Positions 20,990-32,346 are shown, counted from the stretch's first letter. The stretch: DNA of 64,000 nt from Schistocerca nitens (GCF_023898315.1 NC_064619.1:340367650-340431649); one strand, 5' to 3'. Notes: generated by a model from the letters alone, not told the origin. Program-made: numbers and translations.

Positions 20990-22319
20990 TTCAGTGACAG
21001 AAAATGAGTACGTCAAAAAGCAGATGGTACTGCCTTTTGAGGTATTATCGTATTGCGAAACAACCACCTCTGGCCGTAATAACGGCCTTGATATGCCTGG
21101 GCATTGAGTCAAACAGAGCTTTGATGGCGTGTACAGGTACAGCTGCCCATGCAGCTTCAACACCATACCACAGTTCATCAAGAGTAGTGACTGGCGTATT
21201 GTGACGAGCCAGTTGCTCGGCCACCGTTGACCACACGTTTTCAATTGGTGAGAGATCTGGAGAATGTGCTGGCCAGGGCAGCAGTCGAACATTTTCTGTA
21301 TCCAAAAAGGCCCGTACAGGACCTGCAACATGCGGTCGTGCATTATCCTGCTGAAATGTAGGGTTTCGCAGGGATCAATTGAAGGGTAGAGCCACGGGTC
21401 GTAACACATCTGAAATGTAACGTCCACTGTTCAAAGTGCCGTCAATGCGAACAAGAGGTGGCCGAGACGTGTAACCAATTGCACCCCATACCATCACGCC
21501 AGGTGATACGCCAGTGTGGCGATGACGAATACACGTTTCCAATGTGCGTTCACCGCGATGTCGCCAAACACAAATGTGACCATCATGACGCTGTAAACAG
21601 AACCTGGATTCATCCGAAAAAAGACGTTTTGCCGTTCGTTCACCCATGTTCGTCGTTGGGTATACCATCGCAGGTGCTCCTGTGTGTGATGCAGCGTCAA
21701 CGGTAACCGCAGTCATGGTCTCCGAGCTGATAGTCCATGCTGCTACAAACGTCGTCGAACTGTTCGTGCAGAAGGTTGTTGTCTTGCAAATGTCCCCATC
21801 TGTTGACTCATGGATCGAGACGTGGCTGCACGATCCGTTACAGCCATGCGGATAAGATGCCTGTCATCTCGACTGCTAGTGATACGAGACCGTTGGGATC
21901 CAGCACGGCGTTCCGTATTACCCTCCTCAACTCACCGATTCCATATTCTGCTAACAGTCATTGGATCTCGACCAACGCGAGCAGCAATGTCGCGATACGA
22001 TAAACCGCAATCGCGATAGGCTACAATCCGACCTTTATCAAAGTCGGAAACGTGATGGTACGCATTTCTCCTCCTTACACGAGGCATCACAACAACGTTT
22101 CACCAGGCAACGCCGGTCAACTGCTGTTTGTGTATGAGAAATAGGTTGGAAACTTTCCTCATGTGAGCACGTTGTAGGTGTCGCCACCAGCGCCAACCTT
22201 GTGTGAATGCTCTGAAAAGCTAATCATTTGCATACCACAGCATGTTCTTCCTGTCGGTTAAATTTCGCGTCTGTAGCACGTCATCTTCGTGGTGTAGCAA
22301 TTTTAATGGCCAGTAGTGT
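20990..22319 (-). mobile_element. Tc1-like transposon (DD34E family), one end degraded
   Basis: Minus orientation. The 5' end at 22319 starts CACTACTGGCCATTAAAATT next to TA (22319-22320). The matching inverted end is not found near 20990, so the 3' terminus is lost or beyond a rearrangement. The interior carries a frameshifted transposase. It sits in the intron between exons 1 and 2. Confidence 0.85.
21045..22086 (-). pseudogene. Tc1-like transposase, frameshifted (DD34E)
   Basis: It starts MPRVRRRNAYHHVSDF near 22086. The HTH reads GRIVAYRDCGLSYRDIAARVGRD; a stop follows at IWNR. LFSDESRFCLQRHDGH (first Asp) lies near 21630, GVMVWGAIGY near 21490, and FQQDNARPHVAG near 21350 (second Asp) with PWPAHSPDLSPIENVW near 21270 (Glu; 34 residues between). 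It ends ARGGCFAIR at 21045. At least two frameshifts, near 21640 and 21380, disable it. This family is distinct from the 1422-bp element, as the D-E spacing and TIRs show. Confidence 0.9.
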
Positions 22320-22506
22320 ATAATCAAGTAGAACCTTATATACATGTGTCTTTGCCTACACAGAGTTGTTAGCAAAACAGTTTACTTGCACTATAAGTAT
22401 TCAAATTGATCAAAGAAATAATCTTTGTTTCTTACAAGAAAATCGGATAACAAATCGGTCACTCTCAGGAGATGTCATCATAATACCATATGATACCTTC
22501 CCCCAT

Positions 22507-22526
22507 CTCCCCCCCCCCCCCCCCCC
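22507..22526. repeat. Poly-C tract
   Basis: About 18-20 consecutive C, with C-rich flanks, in intron 1. Confidence 0.9.
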
Positions 22527-22529
22527 TCA

Positions 22530-23520
22530 TCCTTGAAAATGGCCTCAATTATTCGCCAAGGAATTTCCTTCAGGTCTGCCATATCCAGCTCAAGCCACGT
22601 ATTGACGGCTAGATCCCACACTGCTTCCAAATTACAGGGGTGTTGATTCTTTCGTATGGTTCAAACCAACTGTAAAAATTTTCTATGGGGTTAAAATCAG
22701 GTGGTTTAAGGGGCCATTTGAGCTAGAGTAAAATGCATGACGGTTCGTCAAATCAGAAGCATAAGCGTGCGATGTAGTGAGCACGGTTGCTGCAGTCAGG
22801 GAAGAATAGAATGGCCACAAGATATACATCGTGAAGATGTAGAAGAAAGTACAGCAGTTGGTCACCAAGAATGTTGAAATACATATCCTGGTTCATGCCA
22901 CTATAAAATGTATGAGTAGGTACAAGTCGTGCTACGAAAACCACTCGCAAAAACATCGAAGAACCGCCTTTGGCTTGAACTACACCCTTATACAATGCAG
23001 CGTAAACCCTTCTTTGAAGTGTCGGTTGAGTGCGCGCTTAGTATCATTTGAAAAGAAACAAAATCGCGACTCGTCACACCACGCTGCACGCCTTCACTAA
23101 GCTGTGTGTTGCTGGCCCACTGAAGATGTGGAGCTTTATTTGTCGCTTTGTATAAAGGTCTTTTACGAGGTACCGGACTCTGAATGTCCACTGCATGAAG
23201 TTTCCTTCCCAGTATTCGCCCTGAAACTAGTTGAGAAGGATCTGCATTCACTGACAGCACAAATTCCTACTGGGTTTGTAAGCGATTGTCACTGATGAGT
23301 TGTAACGTCTCCGGTCACTGTCGGTTAGGATCTTTTTATGTCCATGCCTGCCAGTGGCACGCCATTCCTTGTAAACACATCGAACAGACAGCTTCGATAT
23401 ACCAACAAATACGGCAACTTAATTCATGGTGTATCACGGGCATGTCCAAACACGATACTTTCGGCTTTCTGTCACGTCTCCACGTAGATCTATCTTACTG
23501 CACTGCTTCGATGTAAGGTA
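22530..23520 (-). pseudogene. Old Tc1-like transposase remnant
   Basis: Scattered minus-strand similarity: TSRDFVSFQMILSAHSTD near 23070, VVQAKGGSSMF near 22970, a VPTHTFYSGMNQDMYFNILGD segment near 22900, and PLKPPDFNPIENF near 22700 (the PD-NPIE motif with the catalytic Glu). There are many frameshifts and stops, and the second Asp is not intact. It is a third Tc1 lineage in the window and among the oldest. Confidence 0.7.
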
Positions 23521-23621
23521 GCACATATACACTACTTCCCTGCCAGTGGAGGGTCACTTGACTGTGTGCAACCAGTTTCTACACCATCTACAGCGCTCCA
23601 AAGCGACCAGGGTGCTCTTTT

Positions 23622-23662
23622 GAGGGGGGAGGGGGGGAGGGGGAGGGGGGAGGGGGGGAGGG
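23622..23662 (+). repeat. G-rich (GGGGGGA)n tract
   Basis: Runs of G separated by single A over about 40 bp, potentially G-quadruplex forming on the + strand, 120 bp before exon 2. Confidence 0.9.
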
Positions 23663-23746
23663 CAGGATGCCCATTATTTTGTTCAGCGACCTTACGCGAG
23701 TTAACAGGATGCCCATTATTTCGTTCAGTGAGCTTACACGAGTTAA
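23663..23746 (+). repeat. 42-bp tandem duplication
   Basis: Two units starting CAGGATGCCCATTATTT and ending GAGTTAA, with four mismatches. They lie in the intron 37 bp upstream of exon 2, between the G-rich tract and its polypyrimidine tract. Confidence 0.9.
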
Positions 23747-23783
23747 TACTCCTTTAAGGTTTTCACATTTTTGTTTTCCACAG

Positions 23784-23879
23784 AGAGACGGATTTGCCGA
23801 AAACTCGCCAGGATGGAGTAGCATATCAAAGGATAGCAGTGAAGAGCGTCCAGAATTGGAGGAGTATGCCCTCACGAAG
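23784..23879 (+). CDS. Repeat exon 2 of unrecognised host gene (32 codons, phase 0)
   Basis: The acceptor CATTTTTGTTTTCCACAG ends at 23783 and the donor AAG|GTAAGCAG starts at 23880. The 96-bp exon encodes RDGFAENSPGWS, SISKDSSEERPE, LEEYALTK. It is one codon shorter than the other copies (a gap after PEL); the SSISKDS core is intact. An alternative acceptor two bases downstream (CAGAG|AGAC) would break the phase, so 23784 is preferred. Confidence 0.75.
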
Positions 23880-24900
23880 GTAAGCAGGTAAAAAGATCAT
23901 GGTGTTCTTCTCGAAAAGCAACAAGTAGGGAGAGAAATCCTAAAAATTCTTAACAGCAGTAGGAGATTCAAGGGCTAGAAATATGTCAACTCATCATTAT
24001 CGTCGTTAGCGCTGTCCTCATTTCCATCATCATCAACAACGTTACCCTCATCTCCACATCATCTTCATTATCATCATCACAGAGTAGGTTGTATTTGTTA
24101 ATGTTTGCTTGCTCGACCGTAAACAACTTCAATAAAAAATGTTCTAGGTACAAGACTGCGTCATCACGCCGTAATGTGGATCACCGTTGTGGTCACAGTT
24201 CCAAGGGACAGTCATTCTTGTATACGCCACCATGACTAAGACAACTTGCAACACAGGCCAGAACGTTGATCCATGCTATGATGATTCGATGACATACTCA
24301 GAACAGTTCTGTTGACATTTAGACCTGAGGTTCTTTCCGAGTCGTCCGCGCCCTTTTGGAGTGAAACGTTTTTCTTCACAGTCTCGTAGTGCGTAACAAT
24401 CGCTTTGAAGGGACGTAATAAAATTTATTAACAATTTAAGCGTGTTATATTCTGCAAAGTGTGAAAAACACCGATAGAGTCTATGCATCGATTTGGAGAT
24501 GTAGGACAATGTTTCAGTTCCAGAAAAAGACAAATAAATGCCTGCTATTGCCTCACAACTCTATCAAAACCACTCCTTTTTTATTAAAAGAAAGAAGAGT
24601 CCTAAGTTGGACTGAATGTAGTTACGCAAAACGTCAGATTTATTGCATGAACTGGAATGTATATTTTTACTTTCTCACTTACTCAGCACAATTCTTTTAT
24701 AGGGGATCTTTGTACATACGGCACCAGAGAAAAGGAAGTTGTAGACAGGGACATCATTTAAGAGATACTTACACGGAATTTTGAAGGACTTGCTTCATAT
24801 CTGGCTTCCAATTTTCTAGTTATTAGTGGTGTTCATATGGTTCTATTGGGTGCTCTTTATGTCTTCTGCACCGTATGGTTGTGTTTTCTTCTTGCTGCAG
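23880..24900. other. Intron 2 of the repeat gene
   Basis: An imperfect (ATC/TCA)n run lies at about 23985-24082. No mobile element was recognised in the rest. This 1.0-kb intron is one of the two that appear free of large insertions. Confidence 0.5.
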
Positions 24901-24999
24901 AATGAGGGAGACAGTGAAGGCACACGGATGTGGAGAAGTATGTCCAAGGAGACTGATGATGGACAGCAGTCAGAAGCACAGTATTTCCCAGTCGCCAAG
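24901..24999 (+). CDS. Repeat exon 3 of unrecognised host gene (33 codons, phase 0)
   Basis: The acceptor TTTTCTTCTTGCTGCAG ends at 24900 and the donor AAG|GTAAGCAG starts at 25000. It encodes NEGDSEGTRMWR, SMSKETDDGQQS, EAQYFPVAK. The core reads RSMSKET. Intron 3, downstream, is 6.4 kb and filled with LINE, SINE and mariner debris. Confidence 0.75.
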
Positions 25000-25429
25000 G
25001 TAAGCAGATACACAGAAAGAGACACGAACAGAGAGTTACTTTAGCTCCACAAATCCAAACGATTCTGATGGGAGAGGAAGCTTTCCGGAGTATGAAATCT
25101 ATCTCCTTCCAGAACGAGAGTAGACACTAAAGAATTCATTAATAAAAACAAACATGATTAGTGATGTGATCGAAGTACTTGTCACCTTTGATTTTCAGTC
25201 ACTGCTGTTGCTCCATATAACTGTACCTCGTACTTTCAATTACAGCGAACTACTTCTTGAATTATTTTTGTTGATGTCACGGTACATTCTGTTTCGATTT
25301 CCCACTGATTGTCAGCGTAGCTGCTTTGCTATGGTTCATAAGGTTCTCCAGGGTTCCAGATAAGTACATGTCCAACTGTGCTCAGTGAAAGTATAATGTA
25401 GGTGAAACTCATTCGCATGTCTTAGAATT

Positions 25430-26165
25430 TTGCGGTGTAACTGGGAATGCTGCAAAATGGTTCAAATCCTATATCTTTGACAGGAAAAAAGGTGTCATTA
25501 GAAAGACACATTTATTAAACTATCAGGCATCATCCAACTGAGAACTAATTACATGTGGTGTCCCACAAGGTTCAATATTAAGACCCTCACTTTATCCTTA
25601 GTACCATTTTCAGGTGCCAAATTTATTTTGTTTACAGATGATAAAAACATTGCAATGAATAACAAATCAAGAGTAGTCGTAGAGTGGTCGGTAAATGATT
25701 CCTAGACAATTCTTTGTTCCTAAACTTAAAAAAAAAAACACTGCATTCAGTTCAGAACTTGTAAGCGATTTCCACCAGTATATGCCTAAAATATGATGAC
25801 AAACGGATAGAAGAAGCGGACAGTGTTAAATTCTTGGGACTGCAGCTTGATAATAAATTGACCTGGGAGGAACACATCACAGAACTTTCAGTGCAGTGAT
25901 GCGATCATTGTAAATAAGTCCTTTAAAATTTAATGTTTATCACTTTTTAAGTGAAGATACGCTTAAGATCTTTTTTAGTTATTCCATAGCCATGAGGATC
26001 ATTTCACTTGCTTTACGTGGAAGGTATATTAACTGATTAGTATACTTGTTTTTATTGTAAATATTTATTGTGTATTCTTGTTTTTCTGACATGTTCTTCA
26101 TACTTGAGGATTCCTGGCTATGGATCAATTGGATCTAAGATTACATTTAATGTAATGTAATCTAG
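25430..26165 (+). mobile_element. LINE 3' remnant (jockey/CR1-like)
   Basis: Decayed RT: GNAAKWFKSYIFDRK near 25460, CGVPQGSI near 25555, a damaged palm near 25640 (FVYR-DDKN), and SVKFLGLQLDNKLTWEEHI near 25830. The 3' end is in a (TAATG)-like repeat near 26140-26160. It resembles the LINE at 5665-9860. Multiple stops are present. Confidence 0.7.
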
Positions 26166-26434
26166 TGAGACTGTTCTCAAGCTGAGCTATTTCGTCTTAG
26201 TGGTAAAGTGATGGTGAGCTGGAAGTTAAGTTCGTTCTCACCATATCAGAATGCTGAATGAGACGGTTGTACATAGTTTGCTCAGATAGCCTACTACTAG
26301 CCACTCAATATGTCTAGGATACTGAATGGTCTAGTTATATCCCTGAATAACAATCTTCATCAGCACGTTGAATGCCGGTAAGCTACTTTCCTTTTTCAAA
26401 AAAACATGCCGACTGTCTCAGCTCCATGACATCA

Positions 26435-26660
26435 CCGAGCGAGGCGGCTCATTGATATGACGATGAACTCGTATTCGTGAGGGCGGCGGTTCAAATCCCC
26501 GTATGTAATTTTCCTAAATCACATGGGGTGAATACTGCGATGGCTCTTCTGAAAGGGCATGCCCAATTTCCTTCCGCAAAACCCATTTTTGCTCCCTCGC
26601 CTATGGCCTTGTCGTCGACGGGATGTCAACCCAAAGTCTTTCTTCCTTTCTTCCAGGTCG
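26435..26660 (+). mobile_element. tRNA-derived SINE, second type (CCGAGCGAGGYGGC head)
   Basis: The head CCGAGCGAGGCGGCTC with a B-box-like GGTTCAAATCC at about 26488, then a body with CCTAAATCACATGGGGTGAATAC and GAAAGGGCATGCCC. This matches, from memory, a SINE common in locusts. Ends and duplication were not resolved. Confidence 0.65.
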
Positions 26661-27229
26661 TGCAACTATCCCGATTTGCTTCAACTCTGTCTCGTTGTAG
26701 AAACAAATTTTACAACGAATTTCTCATCCTGTTGCACCATATTCCAAAACTGTTACCTCTCTTCAGTTAATGCTTGTCAAAGTAGTGGCACAAGGCTGTC
26801 AAATCTACATTTACATCTGTACGCAGCTGACCATTGTGAAGTGCACAGCGGAGCGTATTTCCGTTGTGTTGCATCTCTTATTAGGATTTGTTCCTGCTCC
26901 TTCCACACATGGACAGCGGGAACAATGATTGCATGTGCCCCAGTGCACGCTGTCATTAATCTACAAATACTCCCGTCTTCACGGTCCCTGCGGGAGCGAT
27001 ACGCAGGGGAATGTAGTATGCTGCTAGATTACTCACTTAATACCGTTTCCTGAAACTTTGTGAGCATACTTTAGCTGGATCGTTGGCGTCTATCTTCTAG
27101 AACACGCAAGCACAGACCGCGGCCAGCGATATGATAGCGGCGCGCTTATCGCCATTCGTTCTTCACAAGATAAAGCCATTGCTAGACTTGTTTAGGAACT
27201 TTTTGCCATTTTGTTTGAAAATGTGCAAA

Positions 27230-27560
27230 ATTTTAAAAAGAGCCATTAGATCCAAATGCCTAGGAATGTTGACGGGCGGCGTCTTTTGTTGCACGATAAT
27301 GCCTGGCCAGATGATGCGAAAGGTAGTTTCGAGTACGCTCCAGAAGTCTCTCGGGGGAAGTCCTTACATATCCTCCATAAAGTCGCGATCTCACTCCCCC
27401 TTCCCCCATGCGCTTTCCGTATTTTTTGGAGCTTCTGACGAATAAGTGGACCCGTTGGTACAATCAGGTTTCCGTAGACAACCACAAACATTTTTTCATG
27501 AAGACATTGACAGTCTTGTTCACAGTGGGATCAATGTACGAACAGTTACGGGGATTACTT
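27230..27560 (+). pseudogene. mariner-like transposase remnant (C-terminal part)
   Basis: Weak mariner-like pattern across frames: TCTTTTGTTGCACGATAATGC (LLHDNA) near 27280 for the second Asp, then HFFMKTLTV / EDIDSLVHSGI near 27500 similar to the mariner C-terminus. There are several frameshifts. Low-confidence family call. Confidence 0.4.
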
Positions 27561-27784
27561 TTGAAATAATAAACAGTTTACTTACTTTTCACATCAGTAT
27601 TTACTTCATTTGCAGACAAATAATTGTAGCTATTAGGTGTAGTATTTTTTAGGTTGGTTAATACTTTCAGATACATAAGGCAAGAGCAAGCCATTACTGT
27701 TTGTTTTCCCCGGGGCAGTGGGTCGGGTCATTGCAGAGAAAACACAACCAACACACTAATGTATGTACGTATCAAGGTAGCACA

Positions 27785-28522
27785 TACGAGGGTTGGAACA
27801 TAAATAGTGGCAACTATTTATTCACAACCGATACAAAAGAGTTACATGTTTTCACCTGTTACTGTCCTTCAAAGTAGTCACCAGTGTTGTGTAGAACCCG
27901 TTGTCAGCGATGTGGTTGGCGTAGTATACCATTAGAGAGCCTGTTCTGTTGATGGTGCGAATGGAGCTGTCTACTGCCTGTCGAATCTCTGAAAGAGATC
28001 TGAAACGAATGCCACGAAGTGGTTCCTTCATCTTTGGAATCAAATCAAAGTCACAAGGACTTAAATCCAGGGAGTATGGTGGACGGTACAGTACTTCCCA
28101 GTCCCATCGACCGAACAGAGCAGCCACAGCTTGCGCTGTGTGCGCCCGCGCATTGTCGTGCAAAATGATGGGTGGGTTGCGTAGAAAATGTCTTCACTTC
28201 TTTCGCAAAGGTGGTCGCAGGTCATGCTCCAAAAACGAACAGTAATACTGTGCATTGACGGTCTTCCATGGAGGAATGTAATGCGTTAGGATAACACCAT
28301 TAGAGTCGTACACGAGAATCACCATAACTTTAGACCGCTCCATTCGCATCATCAACTGAACAGTCTCTGCTAACGGTATACTACGTCTTTCACATCGCTG
28401 GCAACGGGTTCTACACAACGCTGGTGAGTACTTTGAAGGACAGTAATAGGTGCAAACATGTAACTCTTTTGTATCGGTTGTGAATAAATAGTTGCCGCTA
28501 CTTAAGTTCCAACCCTCGCATA
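27785..28522 (-). mobile_element. mariner-like element with about 130-bp inverted ends
   Basis: Both ends read CGAGGGTTGGAAC inward, and the inverted similarity continues for about 130 bp (27787-27916 against 28390-28518), including coding sequence around ACGGGTTCTACACAAC. TA lies at the left end; the right flank reads CATA. Between the arms is a mariner transposase fragment on the minus strand. The long arms suggest that the 3' end was copied in inverted orientation onto a 5'-deleted element. Confidence 0.75.
27852..28418 (-). pseudogene. mariner transposase, C-terminal part (DD34D)
   Basis: MVILVYDSNGVILTHYIPP near 28320 and MHDNARAHTAQAVAALFGRW from 28163, with YSLDLSPCDFDLIPK; 34 residues separate the Asp in HDNA from the Asp in PCDFD, the mariner DD34D signature. 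The first catalytic Asp and the HTH are missing. A frameshift lies near 28190. Not functional. Confidence 0.8.
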
Positions 28523-28682
28523 AAAATATCTGCCCTTATTTCCCTTACATCTTGTAAGGTGCCCCCCCCCCCCCCCGTCCCCTTGTTAGTCAAACAAATA
28601 TGTAAGCAGTCATGTTGCTTTTCTTTGTATACGTTCAGTATCCCCGATTTTTACCATCTACTTAACCATTTCATATTCTTAT

Positions 28683-30090
28683 ATACAGGATGACCCACTC
28701 AAACGTCCCTGATTTCAAAGACTCAGGAAAAAAAAAACACAGTAGGTACGAAAATGAAAAATGCACCACATTGTAGAGCATCCCAAAGAATTTATTTATT
28801 TATCATCAACACACCTCCACATGTGAACCATTTGTAGCACAAAGAATATCGAGTCTAAATTCGATTTCTTGCCAAGTTCCTTGTAACATTTTCTCTGTTA
28901 TTGTTGCAATTGCATTAGTGATACGACGTCGCAGCGTAGGAATATCGTCCACTTTGGTCGCATGCATGCAGTCCTTCAGGATTTCCCATTGAAGGAATCA
29001 AGTGGCGCTCTGTCAGGTGAACGTGGTGACCAGGCAATGGGTCCTCCACGTCCGATCCAACGACTGGGAAATTTCCTATCCAGGAACTTGCAATCAGCTG
29101 TTGACTAAGGTCCGCAGCTCGTGGTCGTGCGGTAGCGTTCTCGCTTCCCACGCCCGGGTTCGATTCCCGGTGGGGTCAGGGATTTTCTCTGCCTCGTGAT
29201 GACTGGGTGTTGTGTGCTGTCCTTAGGTTAGTTAGGTTTAAGTAGTTCTAAGTTCTAGGGGACTGATGACCATAGATGTTAAGTCCCATAGTGCTCAGAG
29301 GCATTTGAACCTGTTGACCAATGCCACGAAGCTCCATCTTGTTGAAAAATAATGCTGGGATGCAAGTCTTGTGTCTGAGGGTACACAAACTGCTCCAACA
29401 TGCCCAATTACACTGTCTCATTCACTGTTTGTCCCGTAAAGAAGAACGGTCCAACAATCCTGTCGTGCATTAGCCTGCACCAGACGTTTAGTTTAGGGCT
29501 ATCACGAACCCCAAATTCGAACAGTATGCCTATTAATCCTTCCTGATAGATGAAAGATTGCCTCGTCTGAGAACAAACATCTTCCCAGGAAGCTAGCATC
29601 CATATCAGTACGCTGCAGCATATTCGCAGCAAATTGTTGTCGGCGTGGTTTGTCGTTTGGCGTCAGATGTTGCAGAATTTGCACTTTGTAAGCTCACATA
29701 CGAAGACGCTGGTGAACTACACGATGCAATGTTGATCGGGGTACATCGAGTTGCCTAGATGCTTGACGAATTGTTTTACGTGGGCTTCTTGGAAACGTTT
29801 GTCTGATGTTCTCCACTGTCTCTTCTGAAACCCGTAATGTGCACTGCCAGGATGTTTTAAAACACTTCCCGTTGCCAGAAACTTCCTATGCCATCCCTTA
29901 GTTGTTTTCACATCAGGTGGCTCACACTCATAGACTCGACGATAATTTCTTTGCACAGTAATCGGCGATTTTGTTTCTGCAAATCACACCACTGCTTGTG
30001 CTCACTGCTGTGGAGTCGCCATTTTCACTTCATGCGACCATGCTGCACTCTGGAGACGATACTTGGCACTTCTGAATCGGGAATATAAAT
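28683..30090 (-). pseudogene. mariner-family element of the DD41D type, decayed
   Basis: Minus-strand text: SEETVENIRQTFPRSPRKTIRQASRQLDVP near 29800, LQHLTPNDKPRRQQFAANML near 29660 and RCLFSDEAIFHLSGRINRH near 29570 (first Asp). After a SINE insertion, SWIGNFPVVGSD near 29070 and SPDRAPLD-like text near 29010 follow. A TIR-like TACAGGATGACCCACTC lies at about 28684. The wording matches the mariner group with a wide second spacing (DD41D, Visitor-like), but the second Asp region is lost here, so the spacing cannot be measured. Confidence 0.65.
29109..29311 (+). mobile_element. tRNA-derived SINE (same type as 8213-8428)
   Basis: The tRNA-like head has GGTTCGATTCC at about 29158. The body carries TTAGGTTAGTTAGGTTTAAG and the end CATTTGAACC. 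It is flanked by TGTTGACTAA (29099-29108) and TGTTGACCAA (29312-29321). It is inserted in the decayed DD41D-like mariner. Confidence 0.9.
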
Positions 30091-30400
30091 TCTTTAGATG
30101 CTATACAATGTGGAGCATTTCTTTAAAACAACAGCATCATCTACAAAAATCTGTAGCTATTATTAATGCTGTTTGCTAGGTCATTAATAGGAACACAAAG
30201 GGTCCCTAGGCATGCCTGAAGTTACATGCACATCTTTCGATGACTCCCAACCAAGGCAACATGCAGCGCTCTCGCTATCGAGAAATTCTCAATCCAGTCA
30301 CAAATTTCTTTTGAAACCCCATATAATCGCACTTTCTTTAATGACTGTTGATGTGATATTGAGTCAAAACCTTTTCTGAAATCTAGAAATAGTTGACGAA
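30090..30400 (-). pseudogene. LINE reverse-transcriptase remnant
   Basis: Minus-strand reading FLDFRKGFDSISHQQSLKK near 30385, then LYGVSKEICDWIENF near 30320 and a VDDAV-like palm near 30155. These correspond to the RT fingers/palm (D-F-x-K-A-F-D, then Y/F-x-DD). Heavily mutated. Confidence 0.65.
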
Positions 30401-31362
30401 TGCATTGTACACAGTACAGCTAATCGACTCTCCACCGCAAATTACTTGGCAGACTTCTGCGACGAATATGAAAATATCCCTACAATACAGTCCGCGAAGT
30501 AGAGTTTGTAGCCATGCTAATCTCCCAAGATGGCAACTGTCCAAATTCAGCGAGGAGGCATACTATTTGAACACTTAATTCATATTCGAAGAGAGTGGGC
30601 TTCAAAGTAAATTTTGACCATCCTAATTTACGTTTACTATGGTTTCCCAAAATGACTTAAAGCGAACGACATGACAGTTCTTGCAACGAGGCGGTGGTGG
30701 ATTTTCTTTGCGATCCTTGCGTCTGCAATCCGACTCTGATTACCTTCGTGCTACCCTAAAAATGAAAAATTTTGTAGTTGTGTATTACACAATCGGTCAT
30801 TCACAGACACTAAAAGTTATCATTGGCCTAACTAAAATTATACTTTGCATAGCTTAATTAACGAATTCATCTCAATGAGAGGAGCCTTTGGCACAGCTTA
30901 AGGGCATTCATGCGCCGACCTATGCCGAATCGAACTAACTTTTTTAATTCGATGTCGAGGCGTGTAGAAACTCCAAGTCATGAAAACTTAAAACACTGTG
31001 AGGTTAAAGCAGCGATTTGTTGGCCGAAAACGTTTATCACTTGTCACTGTAGTCATTTGTGTCATCAGCATCCTTACCTCCTGATGATTTTGATTCGTAT
31101 TTTTTTTATCAAGCAGTGTCTCTTTTAACGTGATAGGTGCTTGCTGTCTTCTGAAGTATTGTATTTTAAGTAAGGAGGAAATAAGATTTGAAGAGATCAT
31201 GTATGGCTGGTAGCTGAACATGTTTCATTCCAAAATTAACACCTGAACATTTTGAGCCATAGTAAGACAGTCATATTACACCAGAGTTGCTGTTGAGATT
31301 CGAATGGCTCCTAATACTGTCAAACTTATCTGGCGCTTCAGTGATGCTTATTTGTTCTCCAG
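30401..31362. other. Unannotated intronic stretch
   Basis: No gene or repeat was recognised. The interval ends with the exon-4 acceptor tract (GATGCTTATTTGTTCTCCAG). Confidence 0.4.
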
Positions 31363-31461
31363 GGCGATGGCATTAGCGGAGACTCTGAAATATTGAGCAG
31401 TATTTCAAAGGAAACAAGCGACGAACAACGCCCAGAGTCGGATGACCTCGCTCTTGCTAAG
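31363..31461 (+). CDS. Repeat exon 4 of unrecognised host gene (33 codons, phase 0)
   Basis: The acceptor TTGTTCTCCAG ends at 31362 and the donor AAG|GTAAGTAG starts at 31462. It encodes GDGISGDSEILS, SISKETSDEQRP, ESDDLALAK. With exon 5 it is the closest to the family consensus. The intron that follows is about 26 kb and holds most of the large transposons in the window. Confidence 0.8.
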
Positions 31462-31877
31462 GTAAGTAGGAAATTGTTCCGAAGTTTTAAAACTTTTTAA
31501 ATAACCATATTTTGATGAGAATTGTGTCCGAGCGACTTAAATATTTTAACCCGGCGCTCCCGCTGTTCTGTCTTCGAAGCTCCATACTTTAATATGTTGC
31601 ATTAATTTTGCTTCCGAACGAAGGTAACGCATAGTGTCTCATACGTCGCAAGACACTATTGGTGGACATCAGCCAAAACCCCAGGAAAAGCCTTGCACTA
31701 ACGTAAGAAAGTACCTGCCCGAATATATGCAGTGGAGTGGCGCTGGGTGCAGGGTCTGGCAGATGACATTAGGCATAAAGAAGTCTAATGTATTGCTCAT
31801 GAATAGGCAGAAAGAAACATCACGGCGGCACCGAAGTTTTTTTGGCCGCTTGCGCTGTGGGCAGCACAAGACCTAAT

Positions 31878-32056
31878 TTGAGACTTCCTGGCAGATAAAA
31901 ACTGTGTGCGGGACGGGACTCCAACCCGGGACCTTTGCCTTTCGTGAGCTAGTGCTCAACCAACTGAGCTACCCGAGCAAAACTCACGACCCATATTTAA
32001 TGCTTTACTTCCCCAAGTACCTCATCCCATAACTTCCAAACTTCACAGAGGTGCTG
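31878..32056 (-). mobile_element. tRNA-derived SINE, third type
   Basis: Read on the minus strand: GCTCGGGTAGCTCAGTTGG (A-box region) near 31979, a B-box-like GGGTTGGAGTCCC near 31913-31925, and the end GACTTCCTGGCAGATAAAAA near 31882. It resembles a common locust tRNA-like repeat. Ends are approximate. Confidence 0.75.
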
Positions 32057-32299
32057 CCACCCATTTCATCAACAAATGGTCTTACACTCAGCCCGACAGA
32101 AAAATTGAAGCACACAGTAGACAACGCCGAATATCCACGTAACTTCGTACACGTACACAACACTGGCAGGTACGTAAATGATTAAGAGTAGTAGGGCATC
32201 ACTGCCTTTACGAAATCATCTTCAAATGACTTTAGGTATCATATTACTGTCGATGCAGATGTGACTGTCATATTGAACGCCTCTGGCGAGACGTCTGAA

Positions 32300-32346
32300 G
32301 ATCCCCCCTAGAGGGGAGGGGGGTGGGGGAAGGGAGGGTAGGTAGA
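32300..32346 (+). repeat. G-rich tract
   Basis: Dense G runs (GGGGAGGGGGGTGGGGGAAG), a possible G-quadruplex former on the + strand. Confidence 0.85.

Noticed and set aside
27120-27500. Novel + or - strand gene of about 100 codons
   Set aside because: Frames of 81 and 104 codons overlap on both strands, and pieces resemble a broken mariner transposase.
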